A stretch of DNA of 41,149 nt from Microcaldota archaeon (GCA_021845465.1 JAKBRL010000007.1:1-41149), one strand, 5' to 3'. Shown: positions 27,805 through 35,586, counted from the first letter of the stretch. Numbers and translations: made by a program. The notes: generated from the sequence alone by a model not told the origin.

Positions 27805-29556
27805 TTACCCGAGAGAGTTGTAGGCAGGTGTTGAATTTGTACTCGTTATTGTTGGACCTGATGAGAATGGATTTGTTATAATCACGCTCTTTGAAACAGG
27901 ACCACTATTTGGATTGCTTCCTACTGCACCAGTTATAGTAGGCAGAACTGAGAATGTACCTATTGAGAAGCTTGTATTTACAGTCATGTTTGGTTTGAAG
28001 ATTGATTTTGTAACTGCTACGGCATATATTGTACCATTGTATTGGGTGCCTAAGCTTGTGTTTGAGCATCTTGTTGTTATGGAGAGGGATTGGTTGGACA
28101 TGGAAGAGATGTTTACAGGAGTAAATAAGGTTGCGTTTGGCTCTGGCGCAAATGCTAGCGCAGAGGACGAATTTGTTTCTTCGCAGTAAAGACCCAGTAG
28201 TCTTATTTCATTGGTTTGGTTTGAAGGTGGTACGCCGAATAGATTAAGATTCTTGGAAGGCTTCAGTTTCATCACCGCATATCCTGAAGAGTTCATGTTT
28301 ATATTTTGGCACCTGAAGTATTGGGAGGTTCCGTTTACTGTGTCTATTGTCATTCCTGACGGACATGTTCCGTTTATTATTGGATATGGAGGCACGGATA
28401 ATTCCTGTGCTGGTTCTGCTTTTCCGTAGTAGGTTAGGTTTGAAGATATCGAGAAACTCACATTAAGGGAAGATATGGAGAACGAAGAGGTAGTAGGTGT
28501 AGTTGTAGAAGGTGGGGAGGTTAGGTTTAACGCCATCGTTGTGGTGAAGTTGTAAGGAATACCGGTTGAGGTCGATATACAGGTAGAGTATGGTCCGCTG
28601 AATTTAACAAAATATGCTTGGTTGCTGCTTGTATTGGAACCTGTAGATACTGGGTTTACTTTTATCTTGTTTGAGATAAGATATCCTTTTAAGTATATGC
28701 AACTGTTTCCGCGATATGAAACATATGATACATTGCTTGCGTTTAGCGAAACGTTGTTTGCAATGTTATTTGCGATGGCAGCATATGAAGCTATAATAGT
28801 CTGATTAGTCTGCTTTTTAGGCATCTCTGTTGCTACACATTTGTAGTCCGGTGCAGGAGGCTGGGTATTTCCGCTTGCTGAAGAATCAAAAATGGAGAGC
28901 AGCAGAGATTGATTTTGATTGCTGCAGGTGAAATATGAAGATGGAGTATTTACGATTATATCAGATAGGTTTGAGGACAGAATCTTTCCTTTTGCATTTA
29001 TTACAGAGTAATTGCCATTGGTATCACTGCTTATTAGGTAACTGAACGGGAAGCTGATGATTATTCCTGATACTGATGCTGAAACTTTTCCTGAGCCTGA
29101 ATAGCTTACGTTTGTGTCATTTCCAAATATCTCGTTGTGATTGGATGAGCCGCTTATTAATTTGGTTATGCCTTGGGTTATATTAAAGCCTGCTACGCTT
29201 GAAAGTTGGCTTAAAGTTACAGTTTTGCCTGCTGAAAGAGAAGTTGCAATTTTTGCAAATCCTGTTGCTGTTGAAGTTGACTGTGGTGATGTTACTGAGT
29301 TTGGCTGGCTTACTGATAACCTTGAATATGCATAATATGCTATTACTGCGATTATGACTAATGCAACAACTCCAAAGATGATTGAACGATGGCTTCCTGA
29401 TTTTGGAGATGTAGAAGATGGTACATCAGGAGCAGGGTTTGCGGCGGATCCTGAAGAAGCGCTTCCGCTTGGCATGTTCTGTGGTGATGCATTCTGGGGA
29501 GATTGGACTGTATTTTCCTGGTTTATATTCTGAGCTACAAAATTAAAGCCGTGCAT
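27805..29556 (-). CDS. Membrane-anchored, Ser/Asn/Thr-rich surface protein
   Basis: A 583-residue protein. The N-terminal ~55 residues are Pro/Ser/Asn/Gln-rich and cytoplasmic, residues ~57-77 form one anchor (IIFGVVALVIIAVIAYYAYS), and the remainder faces outward. The outer part has dozens of N-x-S/T sequons, a few spaced Cys (possible disulfides) and a Thr/Pro/Ser-rich spacer (~348-362). No catalytic motif is seen. It shares the single-anchor, low-complexity plan of the giant protein at 1-5685, although the sequences are not obviously repeats of each other. A TATA-like TAAATACC is ~20 nt before the ATG. Likely a glycosylated cell-surface component; exact role unknown. Confidence 0.7.
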   Translation of the reverse strand: MHGFNFVAQNINQENTVQSPQNASPQNMPSGSASSGSAANPAPDVPSSTSPKSGSHRSIIFGVVALVIIAVIAYYAYSRLSVSQPNSVTSPQSTSTATGFAKIATSLSAGKTVTLSQLSSVAGFNITQGITKLISGSSNHNEIFGNDTNVSYSGSGKVSASVSGIIISFPFSYLISSDTNGNYSVINAKGKILSSNLSDIIVNTPSSYFTCSNQNQSLLLSIFDSSASGNTQPPAPDYKCVATEMPKKQTNQTIIASYAAIANNIANNVSLNASNVSYVSYRGNSCIYLKGYLISNKIKVNPVSTGSNTSSNQAYFVKFSGPYSTCISTSTGIPYNFTTTMALNLTSPPSTTTPTTSSFSISSLNVSFSISSNLTYYGKAEPAQELSVPPYPIINGTCPSGMTIDTVNGTSQYFRCQNINMNSSGYAVMKLKPSKNLNLFGVPPSNQTNEIRLLGLYCEETNSSSALAFAPEPNATLFTPVNISSMSNQSLSITTRCSNTSLGTQYNGTIYAVAVTKSIFKPNMTVNTSFSIGTFSVLPTITGAVGSNPNSGPVSKSVIITNPFSSGPTITSTNSTPAYNSLG

Positions 29557-29672
29557 GATGAGTATTTTAGTAGGAAGGTATTTAGCCTTTCCTTTGAATC
29601 GTGTTTTATGTCTGGCTGATGAGGATTTTGGATTTGTGGTAGGAATTATCCCTTAGTTGCTTGGAACTGGTT

Positions 29673-29794
29673 TGGCGGAGGCGAGATTTGAACTCGCGAT
29701 CTCTAGATTTCTTAGCAGTCATCGTAAAAATACTCGTCACTCATAAAGCGTTGCATATGAGTCTAGCGCTCTAACCAGGCTGAGCTACTCCGCC
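29673..29794 (-). tRNA. tRNA-Met(CAU), probably elongator, with intron
   Basis: After removing 29709-29755 the minus strand folds as a 74-nt cloverleaf plus discriminator A: acceptor GGCGGAG/CTCCGCC, D stem GCTC/GAGC with loop AGCCTGGTTA, anticodon stem CTAGA/TCTAG with loop CTCATAA (anticodon CAT), a 5-nt variable region, and T stem GCGAG/CTCGC with loop TTCAAAT. CCA is not encoded. The CTCATAA loop and a G1-C72 start suit elongator tRNA-Met; tRNA-Ile2, which also has CAT before modification, cannot be fully excluded. Confidence 0.95.
29709..29755 (-). other. tRNA intron, 47 nt, after position 37
   Basis: A 47-nt insertion lies between A37 and A38, the canonical archaeal site. The anticodon side CTCATA can pair with TATGAG inside the intron, as expected for the central helix of a bulge-helix-bulge motif cut by the archaeal splicing endonuclease. 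Confidence 0.88.
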
Positions 29795-29934
29795 GCGGAT
29801 TTAATATGCATTGATAATATCTAAATAATTGACGTCCGCTCCTATCTAAAGGATAGGTAATGCAGGAAGAGACTTGGGAGGTTCTGATTCCATACAATGC
29901 CTGGATTTCTATAAATGCAAAGGCATGTATTTAT

Positions 29935-30660
29935 TCAATGCTTCAGTATGGCAAAACGCTTCATGTAGGCCTCGGCCTGGAAGATTACAAAGTAAGGAAG
30001 TATGATTAATGAACTTACTATCAATACTATATACTCGGATATTATGCCTAATGGCATGAACACCAATGATACTATCGAGATTGATATGGTTATAAGGACA
30101 AACCATAGGATGAAGTACTGTGGCGAGCCTGCTACGAGAATTATGCTGTTTTTCATAGACCTCAATATTTTCTGTTCGTCTACAACCACTGCGCTTGGTG
30201 CGTAGAAGAAAGGTATGAATCCGAAGAATCCAACTACTCCGGTAAGGAAGGTTTCTATATTCAGATAGTAGCCTATGATGTTTGCTATCGTTATTATTAT
30301 TGCATATATTATGAAGAGTATGAATACCCTTCCGGTATACTTTTCTATGTTGTGAAGTGCACGCTGTCCTATTTTGAGCCTGGTCTTTCTTGACTTCACT
30401 ATCAGGCTTATCGCAACAAAGGCAAAACTTATGAATAGAAGCGAGAAGAAGAATGCCAAGAGTATTACGGCTATGGAGTAGAAGTCCAGATTTGTGAATA
30501 TGCTTGTACTTCTTAGAAATATGCCGCCCATGCTTATATAGGTGGGCAGAGGCGCTAGAAGCGGTATTATGAATGCTATTATGAACGGGATTGAAAATAT
30601 GAGGACAAGGCGTATGTTCTCATGGAAAGTCTCGTATGCATCAGTAAGTATGTTGCCCAT
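29935..30660 (-). CDS. Polytopic membrane protein of unknown function
   Basis: A 241-residue protein from ATG 30660, with about six hydrophobic segments. A longer frame starts at 30717, but its extra residues (YPKIHFYWLTCYSKR...) look unlike a start region. The segment MGNILTDAYETFHENIRLVLIFSIPFIIAFIIPLL resembles the first span of DUF-type archaeal membrane proteins related to the glycerophosphoryl-diester membrane domain; this is only a resemblance. A conserved-looking loop (FFYAPSAVVVDEQKILRSMKNSI) carries the charged positions typical of that group. It follows two VirB2-like pilin genes on the same strand (~120 nt gap), so a link to that system is possible. Confidence 0.6.
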   Translation of the reverse strand: MGNILTDAYETFHENIRLVLIFSIPFIIAFIIPLLAPLPTYISMGGIFLRSTSIFTNLDFYSIAVILLAFFFSLLFISFAFVAISLIVKSRKTRLKIGQRALHNIEKYTGRVFILFIIYAIIITIANIIGYYLNIETFLTGVVGFFGFIPFFYAPSAVVVDEQKILRSMKNSIILVAGSPQYFILWFVLITISISIVSLVFMPLGIISEYIVLIVSSLIILPYFVIFQAEAYMKRFAILKH

Positions 30661-30781
30661 GGCCACACGTTTAGAATAGCAAGTTAACCAATAAAAATGT
30701 ATCTTTGGGTAAGGCAAAAATAAAAAAGCCTTAATTAATCGTGTATGTATGCAGTAATCTTCTGCTTACAGCGTTTTCAGA

Positions 30782-31249
30782 TTATATAAATCCTCCACCA
30801 GTAGGCCCATATGCCGCGCAGTTTACTCCTGAGGCGGTTGGTACATATACGTTAGCAGATCCGGAGATGCTGAACTGTAGGAGGTTGCTTATTATGAATG
30901 GTGCAAGCGCATAGAGTATTATCATTATTATGCCGCCCATGAGTACGCCCATGCCCCAGCCCTGCATAGAACCTTTCAGGTTTCCTGAAGCAGGCATGAA
31001 GTGTGCAAATCCGTAGAGCGTTCCTCCCAATATGAACATGAATATTGCAAGAAGCCCTATTACTTGGCTTATTCCGGCTATTATACCGCAGAGCGTATCG
31101 GAAACAGTAGCCGCTTGTGGTGAAGTTGGATATGATTGCGGTAGAATCGCTGTAGTAGAGTACGCAATGCCTATCGCGATGCTTCCCAATGCCAACATTA
31201 AAAATATCATTCTCAGGTTGTTTGTAAGCCAGAAGAGATGTTTATTCAT
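30782..31249 (-). CDS. TrbC/VirB2-like pilin-type membrane protein, copy 2
   Basis: A 155-residue protein with an N-terminal signal-like span (~13-32), then two spans (~60-80 and ~96-120) separated by a polar loop (GFAHFMPASGNLKGSMQGWG), a short Cys-containing tail and Gly-rich end. This fits the TrbC/VirB2 class of conjugative pilins, which have a cleaved leader and a hydrophobic hairpin. The motif GNxKGxxQGWGMxVLMGGIIMIxLYxLAPFI is shared almost exactly with the gene upstream (31375-31893), so the two are tandem paralogues. Functions to consider are pilus subunit, secretion-channel component or archaellum-unrelated surface filament. No ATPase of a type IV secretion system is in the window. 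Confidence 0.65.
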   Translation of the reverse strand: MNKHLFWLTNNLRMIFLMLALGSIAIGIAYSTTAILPQSYPTSPQAATVSDTLCGIIAGISQVIGLLAIFMFILGGTLYGFAHFMPASGNLKGSMQGWGMGVLMGGIIMIILYALAPFIISNLLQFSISGSANVYVPTASGVNCAAYGPTGGGFI

Positions 31250-31374
31250 ATGTATTACCTTTTTTGTATTGAAATGTTATGATTTATAAATATATTGGTA
31301 TTTTCTTGTTTGCTTGCCTTCTGAAAAATTATGAGTAAACATATTGATTGCTAATATAGTAAGCATCTTTTTGC

Positions 31375-31893
31375 CTATGCCGCACATAAATTACCAGATA
31401 CTGTGCATGTGCCAGGGGTAGTTCCCGGAATAATGCTTGAGCTGGATGGTATGCCTCCTGAGATGCTGCCTGAAGATGAAGCAAAAGGGCAGCTTACAGC
31501 GCCTATCGATCCGATTCCAAGGCCTGAAGAACTGCCTACGCTAAACTGCATTACGGTATTTACTATGAATGGTGCAAGCGTGTATAACAATATCATTATT
31601 ATGCCGCCCATGAGTACGCTCATGCCCCAGCCCTGTGCGGCTCCTTTTATGTTTCCTGCTGCCGGCAGGAGATGTGCAAACGCATAAGTGGTTCCGCCCA
31701 GTATAAACATAAATAATGCAAGAATGCCTATTATCTGGCTTATTGTCTGTATGATTCCGCATAGGGTATTTGTAAGAAGGTACTGTGAGGTCTGGCCGTA
31801 TACGCTTGCTGCCAGGATGAATGATGAGATTAAGAACAGAGTTATGAATCTTGGAAGATGCTTCTTTAGCCGATTGGTTTGAATTATTGTCAT
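31375..31893 (-). CDS. TrbC/VirB2-like pilin-type membrane protein, copy 1
   Basis: A 172-residue protein with a leader span (~16-34, ending VYGQTS), two closely spaced hydrophobic helices (~47-68 and ~85-112) and a Ser/Gly/Thr-rich tail with three Cys. The LCGII..ISQIIGILALFMFILGGTTYAFAHLLPAAGNIKG core is nearly the same as in its neighbour at 30782-31249; leader and tail differ. A 125-nt gap separates them. Pilin-like architecture is visible; the family call is by pattern, not by alignment. Two 20-nt direct repeats lie upstream (31951-31990) and may control it. Confidence 0.65.
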   Translation of the reverse strand: MTIIQTNRLKKHLPRFITLFLISSFILAASVYGQTSQYLLTNTLCGIIQTISQIIGILALFMFILGGTTYAFAHLLPAAGNIKGAAQGWGMSVLMGGIIMILLYTLAPFIVNTVMQFSVGSSSGLGIGSIGAVSCPFASSSGSISGGIPSSSSIIPGTTPGTCTVSGNLCAA

Positions 31894-31950
31894 TTTATAT
31901 TAACCTTTTACCAGCGAGCTTTATTTCGCAAAACATCAGAATCTTTTGCC

Positions 31951-31990
31951 CCTTAATTATGGTTTTTATGCCTTAATTATGGTATTTTAT
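31951..31990. repeat. Tandem 20-nt repeat upstream of the pilin-like genes
   Basis: Two abutting units, each CCTTAATTATGGT followed by a T/A-rich end, 18 of 20 positions alike. They lie ~58-97 nt before the start of the 31893 gene. A shorter relative (GCCTTAATTAATC, ~30730) sits at the other end of the pilin pair. Possible operator sites. Confidence 0.5.
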
Positions 31991-32061
31991 ATCTTCATCT
32001 ATATTTATATTGGTTGCTGTGCTTGCTTTTCTTCCTGGGGCTTTGCTGGCTTTCTTGCCTG

Positions 32062-32697
32062 CTACCATATCTCCGGTATTATCTTGTAATGCACCTTTTC
32101 CATGTACCTTTTGTATTCGGAACCTAAATAAGATATAAGCACAGCTTCCTCTTTGTTAATCCTTATGCTATACGCAATAATGGGAAGCATGATGCATAAT
32201 GCAAGGCTTATGGGATTTGCCATGGCTATCCCGAATCCAAATATTATGAGCAAGCCTCCCAGATATGAGGGATGCCTGACTATCCCATATGGTCCTTTTG
32301 CAACGATCTTATGTCCTTTTTGTATAGTGATAAGATGTGTGAACAGTCTGCCTAAAGTGTTCATAGCCCAGCGCCGCATGATTATTCCAGAGAAGATTAC
32401 AATTGTGCCTGCTATCAGATATATATAAAGAGGTCCGGGAAATGAGATGCGGCCTGACGCTACTGTAAAAATAATCCAGCTAATTACCATGGATGCCCAG
32501 AGAAGGGAGATGGTGAGAATTGAGTTCCCCTTGTCGATTTTTGCCGCGCTGCTCAATTCCTTTAGCAAAAGGCGGATGCTGCCTGAGCTCACTGTCTTGC
32601 GCACATAGTTTGAGAAGGTGTATATCTCGGAAAGATTGAATACCAGAATAGCCGAAGCAAATATTGCAGACGAGTAGAGGATTGCATTTGAGTACAT
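32062..32697 (-). CDS. ICMT/PEMT-like membrane methyltransferase
   Basis: A ~211-residue membrane protein with about five spans. The C-terminal half has the isoprenylcysteine carboxyl methyltransferase/phospholipid methyltransferase signature: GHKIVAKGPYGIVRHPSYLGGLL (~132-154; RHPxYxG binds S-adenosylmethionine) and the later NKEEAVLISYLGSEYKRYMEKV (~183-204; E-E...L...Y..Y). It would methylate a membrane lipid or prenyl-type acceptor; the acceptor is unknown. It starts 17 nt after the MoxR stop. I prefer ATG 32697, with GGTG nine nt upstream as a ribosome site, over GTG 32709. Confidence 0.8.
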   Translation of the reverse strand: MYSNAILYSSAIFASAILVFNLSEIYTFSNYVRKTVSSGSIRLLLKELSSAAKIDKGNSILTISLLWASMVISWIIFTVASGRISFPGPLYIYLIAGTIVIFSGIIMRRWAMNTLGRLFTHLITIQKGHKIVAKGPYGIVRHPSYLGGLLIIFGFGIAMANPISLALCIMLPIIAYSIRINKEEAVLISYLGSEYKRYMEKVHYKIIPEIW

Positions 32698-32714
32698 GAC
32701 ATAGAGCACCTTGT

Positions 32715-33656
32715 TTAGGAGTAGGTTGCAACTATGCCGTCTATTATTCCGTTTACGCCTATGCCTCCTGTCGACCTTACTGCAAGCCTGTGACTAAGTA
32801 CAGGCCTTGCCAGGAATTTTATGTCGTCTATTTTTACCTCCTTCCTTCCCTCTATGAGCGCTTTGGCCTTTCCGCATTTCATGAATGAGATATCTGCCCT
32901 TGGGCTCGCCCCCATTACTATATGGATAGATTTTCGTGTCTCTGACACTATACCTGTTATGTAGTCTTTTACATCGTCGGGAAGCACTATTGATTTTGCC
33001 TGTTCCTGGAGTTCGAGTATTTCGTATGTGCCTATCACCTTGTTTACTACTATCTTCTCCTCCGATTCCTTTATGCGTATCATCATGCCTTCCTCTTCCC
33101 TTGAAGGATAGTCCACAGGTATACGCATGAGAAATCTGTCTGCAAGGACTTTTGGAAGAGGCTCCGTGCCCTCGATGCGCAGGGGGTTCTGTGTTGCAAA
33201 CGCATTGAAGGGCTTAGGCAGATCCATTGTCGTACCTCCTAGAGTGACCTGGCGCTCTTCGAGCGTTTCGAGGAGGGAGCTCATTACTCTTGGCTGGGTC
33301 CTGTTAAGCTCGTCAAAAAGCAGTATGTTTGTGAATACAGGGCCTTTACTTACTTCAACCTGGTTGGATTGGTTCATGAATGTGTAGCCGACTATGTCTG
33401 AAGGAGATACGTCTGGTGTTCCCTGCACCCTCTTGAAATCTGCCGTGATCGTATCTGCAAGTGCCTTTGTCATTGTGGTCTTTGCAACTCCCGGAACTCC
33501 TTCGAGGAGGGTGTGGCCGTCAGCCACAAGGGTTATGAACATTAGTTCGAGAACCTGTTCGTCTCCAGAGATATGCTTTTTGAGCTCTGTCAGTATTTTT
33601 TTGTATATCTCGCTTGCGTCCAATCCTACACCGTCGATTAATGGTTGCAATAGCAA
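32715..33656 (-). CDS. MoxR-family AAA+ ATPase
   Basis: A 313-residue AAA+ chaperone-like ATPase. Walker A GVPGVAKTT (53-61), Walker B ILLFDELNR (111-119), then PRVMSSLLETLEERQVTLGG, sensor 1 FNAFATQNP (~139-147) and the arginine-finger region LPKVLADRFLMRI are all characteristic. The lid ends with PRADISFMKCGKAKALIEGR. MoxR proteins remodel partner complexes, often with VWA-domain proteins; none is seen next to it here, which is unusual. The frame opens with TTG at 33656; a TATA-like GGTATAAATT ends only a few bases upstream, so a TTG at 33623 (residue 12) is an alternative start. An ICMT-like gene follows in the same operon. Confidence 0.92.
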   Translation of the reverse strand: MLLQPLIDGVGLDASEIYKKILTELKKHISGDEQVLELMFITLVADGHTLLEGVPGVAKTTMTKALADTITADFKRVQGTPDVSPSDIVGYTFMNQSNQVEVSKGPVFTNILLFDELNRTQPRVMSSLLETLEERQVTLGGTTMDLPKPFNAFATQNPLRIEGTEPLPKVLADRFLMRIPVDYPSREEEGMMIRIKESEEKIVVNKVIGTYEILELQEQAKSIVLPDDVKDYITGIVSETRKSIHIVMGASPRADISFMKCGKAKALIEGRKEVKIDDIKFLARPVLSHRLAVRSTGGIGVNGIIDGIVATYS

Positions 33657-33784
33657 TAATTTATACCTTTGTCTGCAAATGGCTTTGCTCCTTTAGTTCA
33701 TCTTTCTTCTCCTTAGGGTCGCCCAAGTCTATCATTCGGTTTAACTTAAAATTTTTGTTATCTTAACAACAGATAACTGTCGGT

Positions 33785-33936
33785 AAAGTAAATTAGTATG
33801 TGCTTGTCGCAAGCTTGGCGTAGTTCTGTGGAACTACCTGAAAAGAGATGAAGATTAATAGTCTCAACCTTCCTTTTTCATATAATTAGTTTAAGCCCAG
33901 GTTTACCTGCCGAAGCCAGTAACCCTGGGGATCCTA
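33785..33936 (-). ncRNA. Candidate three-hairpin structured RNA
   Basis: In the MoxR-Rpb4 gap the minus strand shows three strong stems. Stem A: CCCAGG (33924-33929) with CCTGGG (33896-33901), then TTAC with GTAA, then GC(TTCG)GC; the UUCG tetraloop appears only on this strand. Stem B: GTAGTTC/GAACTAC with a 4-nt loop (33820-33837). Stem C: GCTTG/CAAGC with a 3-nt loop (33802-33814). A TATA-like TTATATATC (33957-33965) lies ~25 nt upstream of stem A. No family recognised; not SRP or RNase P by their known conserved motifs. Confidence 0.4.
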
Positions 33937-33956
33937 TGATAATAAAGCGACTTGAA

Positions 33957-33965
33957 GATATATAA
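33957..33965 (-). promoter_or_regulatory. TATA-like box of the minus-strand candidate RNA
   Basis: TTATATATC on the minus strand, placing a transcript start near 33936, just before the UUCG hairpin. Confidence 0.4.
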
Positions 33966-34015
33966 GACTTTTTGCTGTATTAGGCTTTGTGTATTGGGCT
34001 TTGTAGTTTAATTAC

Positions 34016-34024
34016 CTATAAATA
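34016..34024 (+). promoter_or_regulatory. TATA-like box of the plus-strand candidate RNA
   Basis: CTATAAATA, ~25 nt before the candidate RNA at 34045; distinct from the Rpb4 promoter at 34126. Confidence 0.4.
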
Positions 34025-34044
34025 CAGATTAGGGGATCATTTTT

Positions 34045-34110
34045 TCGCTGCGGAGTCCATATTCAAACGTGCTGGTAATGACCGCAGATTGAATATGCTT
34101 CCGGTTTTTA
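34045..34110 (+). ncRNA. Candidate small RNA with pseudoknot potential
   Basis: A 9-bp perfect stem, CATATTCAA (34058-34066) with TTGAATATG (34089-34097), encloses a 22-nt loop. The loop contains CCGCAG (34082-34087), complementary to CTGCGG (34048-34053) upstream: an H-type pseudoknot. Alternatively CGGA (34051-34054) pairs with TCCG (34100-34103) to lengthen the hairpin; the two folds exclude each other. TTTTTA follows directly and could terminate. Its own TATA box lies ~25 nt upstream, and the Rpb4 promoter is downstream of it. Confidence 0.42.
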
Positions 34111-34125
34111 TCGGAATAAGCAAAA

Positions 34126-34136
34126 GGTTTATATTC
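34126..34136 (+). promoter_or_regulatory. TATA box of rpoF
   Basis: GGTTTATATTC, centre ~26 nt before ATG 34157, which implies a leaderless message starting at that ATG. Confidence 0.55.
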
Positions 34137-34156
34137 TACACATTAGATATTATAGA

Positions 34157-34510
34157 ATGATTTTCATGGCATCAAATGAGGAAAAGATAGGCAGGATAGT
34201 CTCTCTTGCTGAAGCTCGTGATATACTAGAGAAGAGAGAGAAGGAAGGAGACTTCGGCTATGAACAGACGCTTGCGCTTGACTACGCTAAGAGATTCTCT
34301 ACAATAGATACCAAACAGTCAGAAAGCCTGAAAAAGAAGCTTGAGGAACTTGGCATAAGCGAGAAGGTTGCCGTTTCCATAGCAAATATAATGCCTCTTG
34401 ACATAATGCAGATGAAGCAGATACTTGCAAATGAAAAGAAAGATGTGGAGCCTGACATAGCTGAAAAAGCTTTCTCTTTGGTAGAAGCTGGCAGAAGCAA
34501 AGGTAAATAA
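34157..34510 (+). CDS. rpoF: RNA polymerase subunit Rpb4/F
   Basis: A 117-residue subunit F (Rpb4), which with Rpb7/E forms the stalk of archaeal RNA polymerase and helps initiation and elongation. Family features: the N-terminal LAEARDILEKREKEGDFGYEQTLALDYAKRF and the C-terminal HRDC-like half (SLKKKLEELGISEKVAVSIANIMPLDIMQMKQILAN). ATG 34157 is 26 nt from the TATA centre; ATG 34166 is a second choice. The DUF655 gene follows after 20 nt. In many archaea eL21 directly precedes rpoF; here eL21 lies ~1.1 kb downstream instead. Confidence 0.9.
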   Translation: MIFMASNEEKIGRIVSLAEARDILEKREKEGDFGYEQTLALDYAKRFSTIDTKQSESLKKKLEELGISEKVAVSIANIMPLDIMQMKQILANEKKDVEPDIAEKAFSLVEAGRSKGK

Positions 34511-34530
34511 GTGGAATTTTGGGATTTGGA

Positions 34531-35112
34531 ATGGAGGAAATTGAACAGAGAACAGGGGAACTTGAGGAGTATGCTTACGTGCTCGACTACCTCCCTACCG
34601 GAAAGTCTTTCTCGGTAAGATCTGAGCCTATAGTCCAGCTTATAGGAGAGAACAAATTTACGCTTCTTGAGGCAGTTCCTAAAACTGCAGATCTTAAGGT
34701 TGATGAACGCATATACATAGGCAGGGGAGTCAGAGACAAGGTCTCATTGATAAAATCAAGGCTTGCGTTTGAGAATCTGACTGAGGTCGCAAGATCGCAG
34801 CTTCCTCTTGTTGTATCAAACATAATAAAATCCAATGAAAAGAGATATGTTGATTTCTTCAATAACGCATCTTCATTGAATATACGAATGCACATGCTGG
34901 AAATGCTTCCGGGAATAGGCAAGAAACACCTGAAGGCGATTCTTGATGCCAGGGAAGAAAAACCTTTTGAGAGTTTTACTGACATAAGCAACAGAGTAGC
35001 ACTGCTTCAGGATCCTGTGAAACTGCTTACAGACAGGGTCATAATGGAGCTCAAGGGAGAGAGCAGGTTTTATATCCTGACAAGGCCTGCACACCAACAG
35101 CTACCCAGATGA
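34531..35112 (+). CDS. DUF655 family protein (putative RNA-binding, HhH)
   Basis: About 193 residues. The N-terminal half (EEYAYVLDYLPTGKSFSVRSEPIVQLIGENKFTLLEAVPK) has the OB-like fold and the DYLP start typical of archaeal DUF655. The C-terminal half contains a helix-hairpin-helix (MLEMLPGIGKKHLKAILDAREEKPFESFTDI, ~124-154) for nucleic-acid contact. DUF655 is conserved next to rpoF and eL21 in archaea and is thought to act in RNA or ribosome-related work; the exact function is not established. TTG at 34519 would add four residues; ATG 34531 is preferred. Same operon as rpoF. Confidence 0.88.
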   Translation: MEEIEQRTGELEEYAYVLDYLPTGKSFSVRSEPIVQLIGENKFTLLEAVPKTADLKVDERIYIGRGVRDKVSLIKSRLAFENLTEVARSQLPLVVSNIIKSNEKRYVDFFNNASSLNIRMHMLEMLPGIGKKHLKAILDAREEKPFESFTDISNRVALLQDPVKLLTDRVIMELKGESRFYILTRPAHQQLPR

Positions 35113-35223
35113 GGATTTTGGATGCAGTTTCTGGAAACTGGAAGAATCGGAGCCCATATTATAAAATAAAGATAATGTACTCCGGACTTAAGGAAGAACC
35201 TATAAAAATCAGAAATTGACTTT

Positions 35224-35586
35224 CTATTTCTTTTCGTCTTCGTCGGTTTGCGGAACCAGTATGTATTTTTGCACAGTCTTTATCATTATGTCTATTGCCC
35301 TGTGTATGTCCGCTTCTGTCTTCGAGCCTGTGCAGATTACCTTGCCGTTCTTGAAGAGCAGGAGTGCAGTCTTTGGGTTGTGTATCTTGTATATTGCGCC
35401 TGGGAACTGCTCGGGCTCATAGTCTACATCCGGAGATGCCTTTGCTATCGCATATAGATCGAGCTCTACGCCCAAATCAGCACTTGCGACTATGTTCTCT
35501 ATCTTAAAATCCGGTTTCAGGGATATCTTTGGCGCCTTCTGTGCCTTCTTATGGCCAGGTTCTTTTTTTGAATTAGTATTTGGCAT
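35224..35586 (-). CDS. Single-repeat TATA-binding-protein domain protein
   Basis: A 120-residue protein with only one TBP repeat (~residues 28-108), where archaeal and eukaryotic TBP have two in ~180 residues. The repeat is well preserved: KIENIVASADLGVELDL, YEPEQFPGAIYKI, PKTALLLFKNGKVICTG and a final amphipathic helix. The ENIVASADLG start resembles the second repeat of ordinary TBP. The DNA-kinking Phe positions (QFPG and LLFKNGK) are kept. The N-terminal ~27 residues are a Lys-rich tail and the C-terminus is acidic (QTDEDEKK). There is no room for a lost second repeat: eL21 starts 75 nt away on one side and DUF655 ends 111 nt away on the other. It could bind promoter DNA as a homodimer. 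GTG 35595 is an alternative start at the spacing of the TATA box. Confidence 0.85.
   Translation of the reverse strand: MPNTNSKKEPGHKKAQKAPKISLKPDFKIENIVASADLGVELDLYAIAKASPDVDYEPEQFPGAIYKIHNPKTALLLFKNGKVICTGSKTEADIHRAIDIMIKTVQKYILVPQTDEDEKK

Noticed and set aside
33657..34156. SRP RNA or RNase P RNA in the MoxR-Rpb4 gap
   Set aside because: The conserved SRP domain IV motif and RNase P core motifs are not present, and the candidate RNAs are too short.
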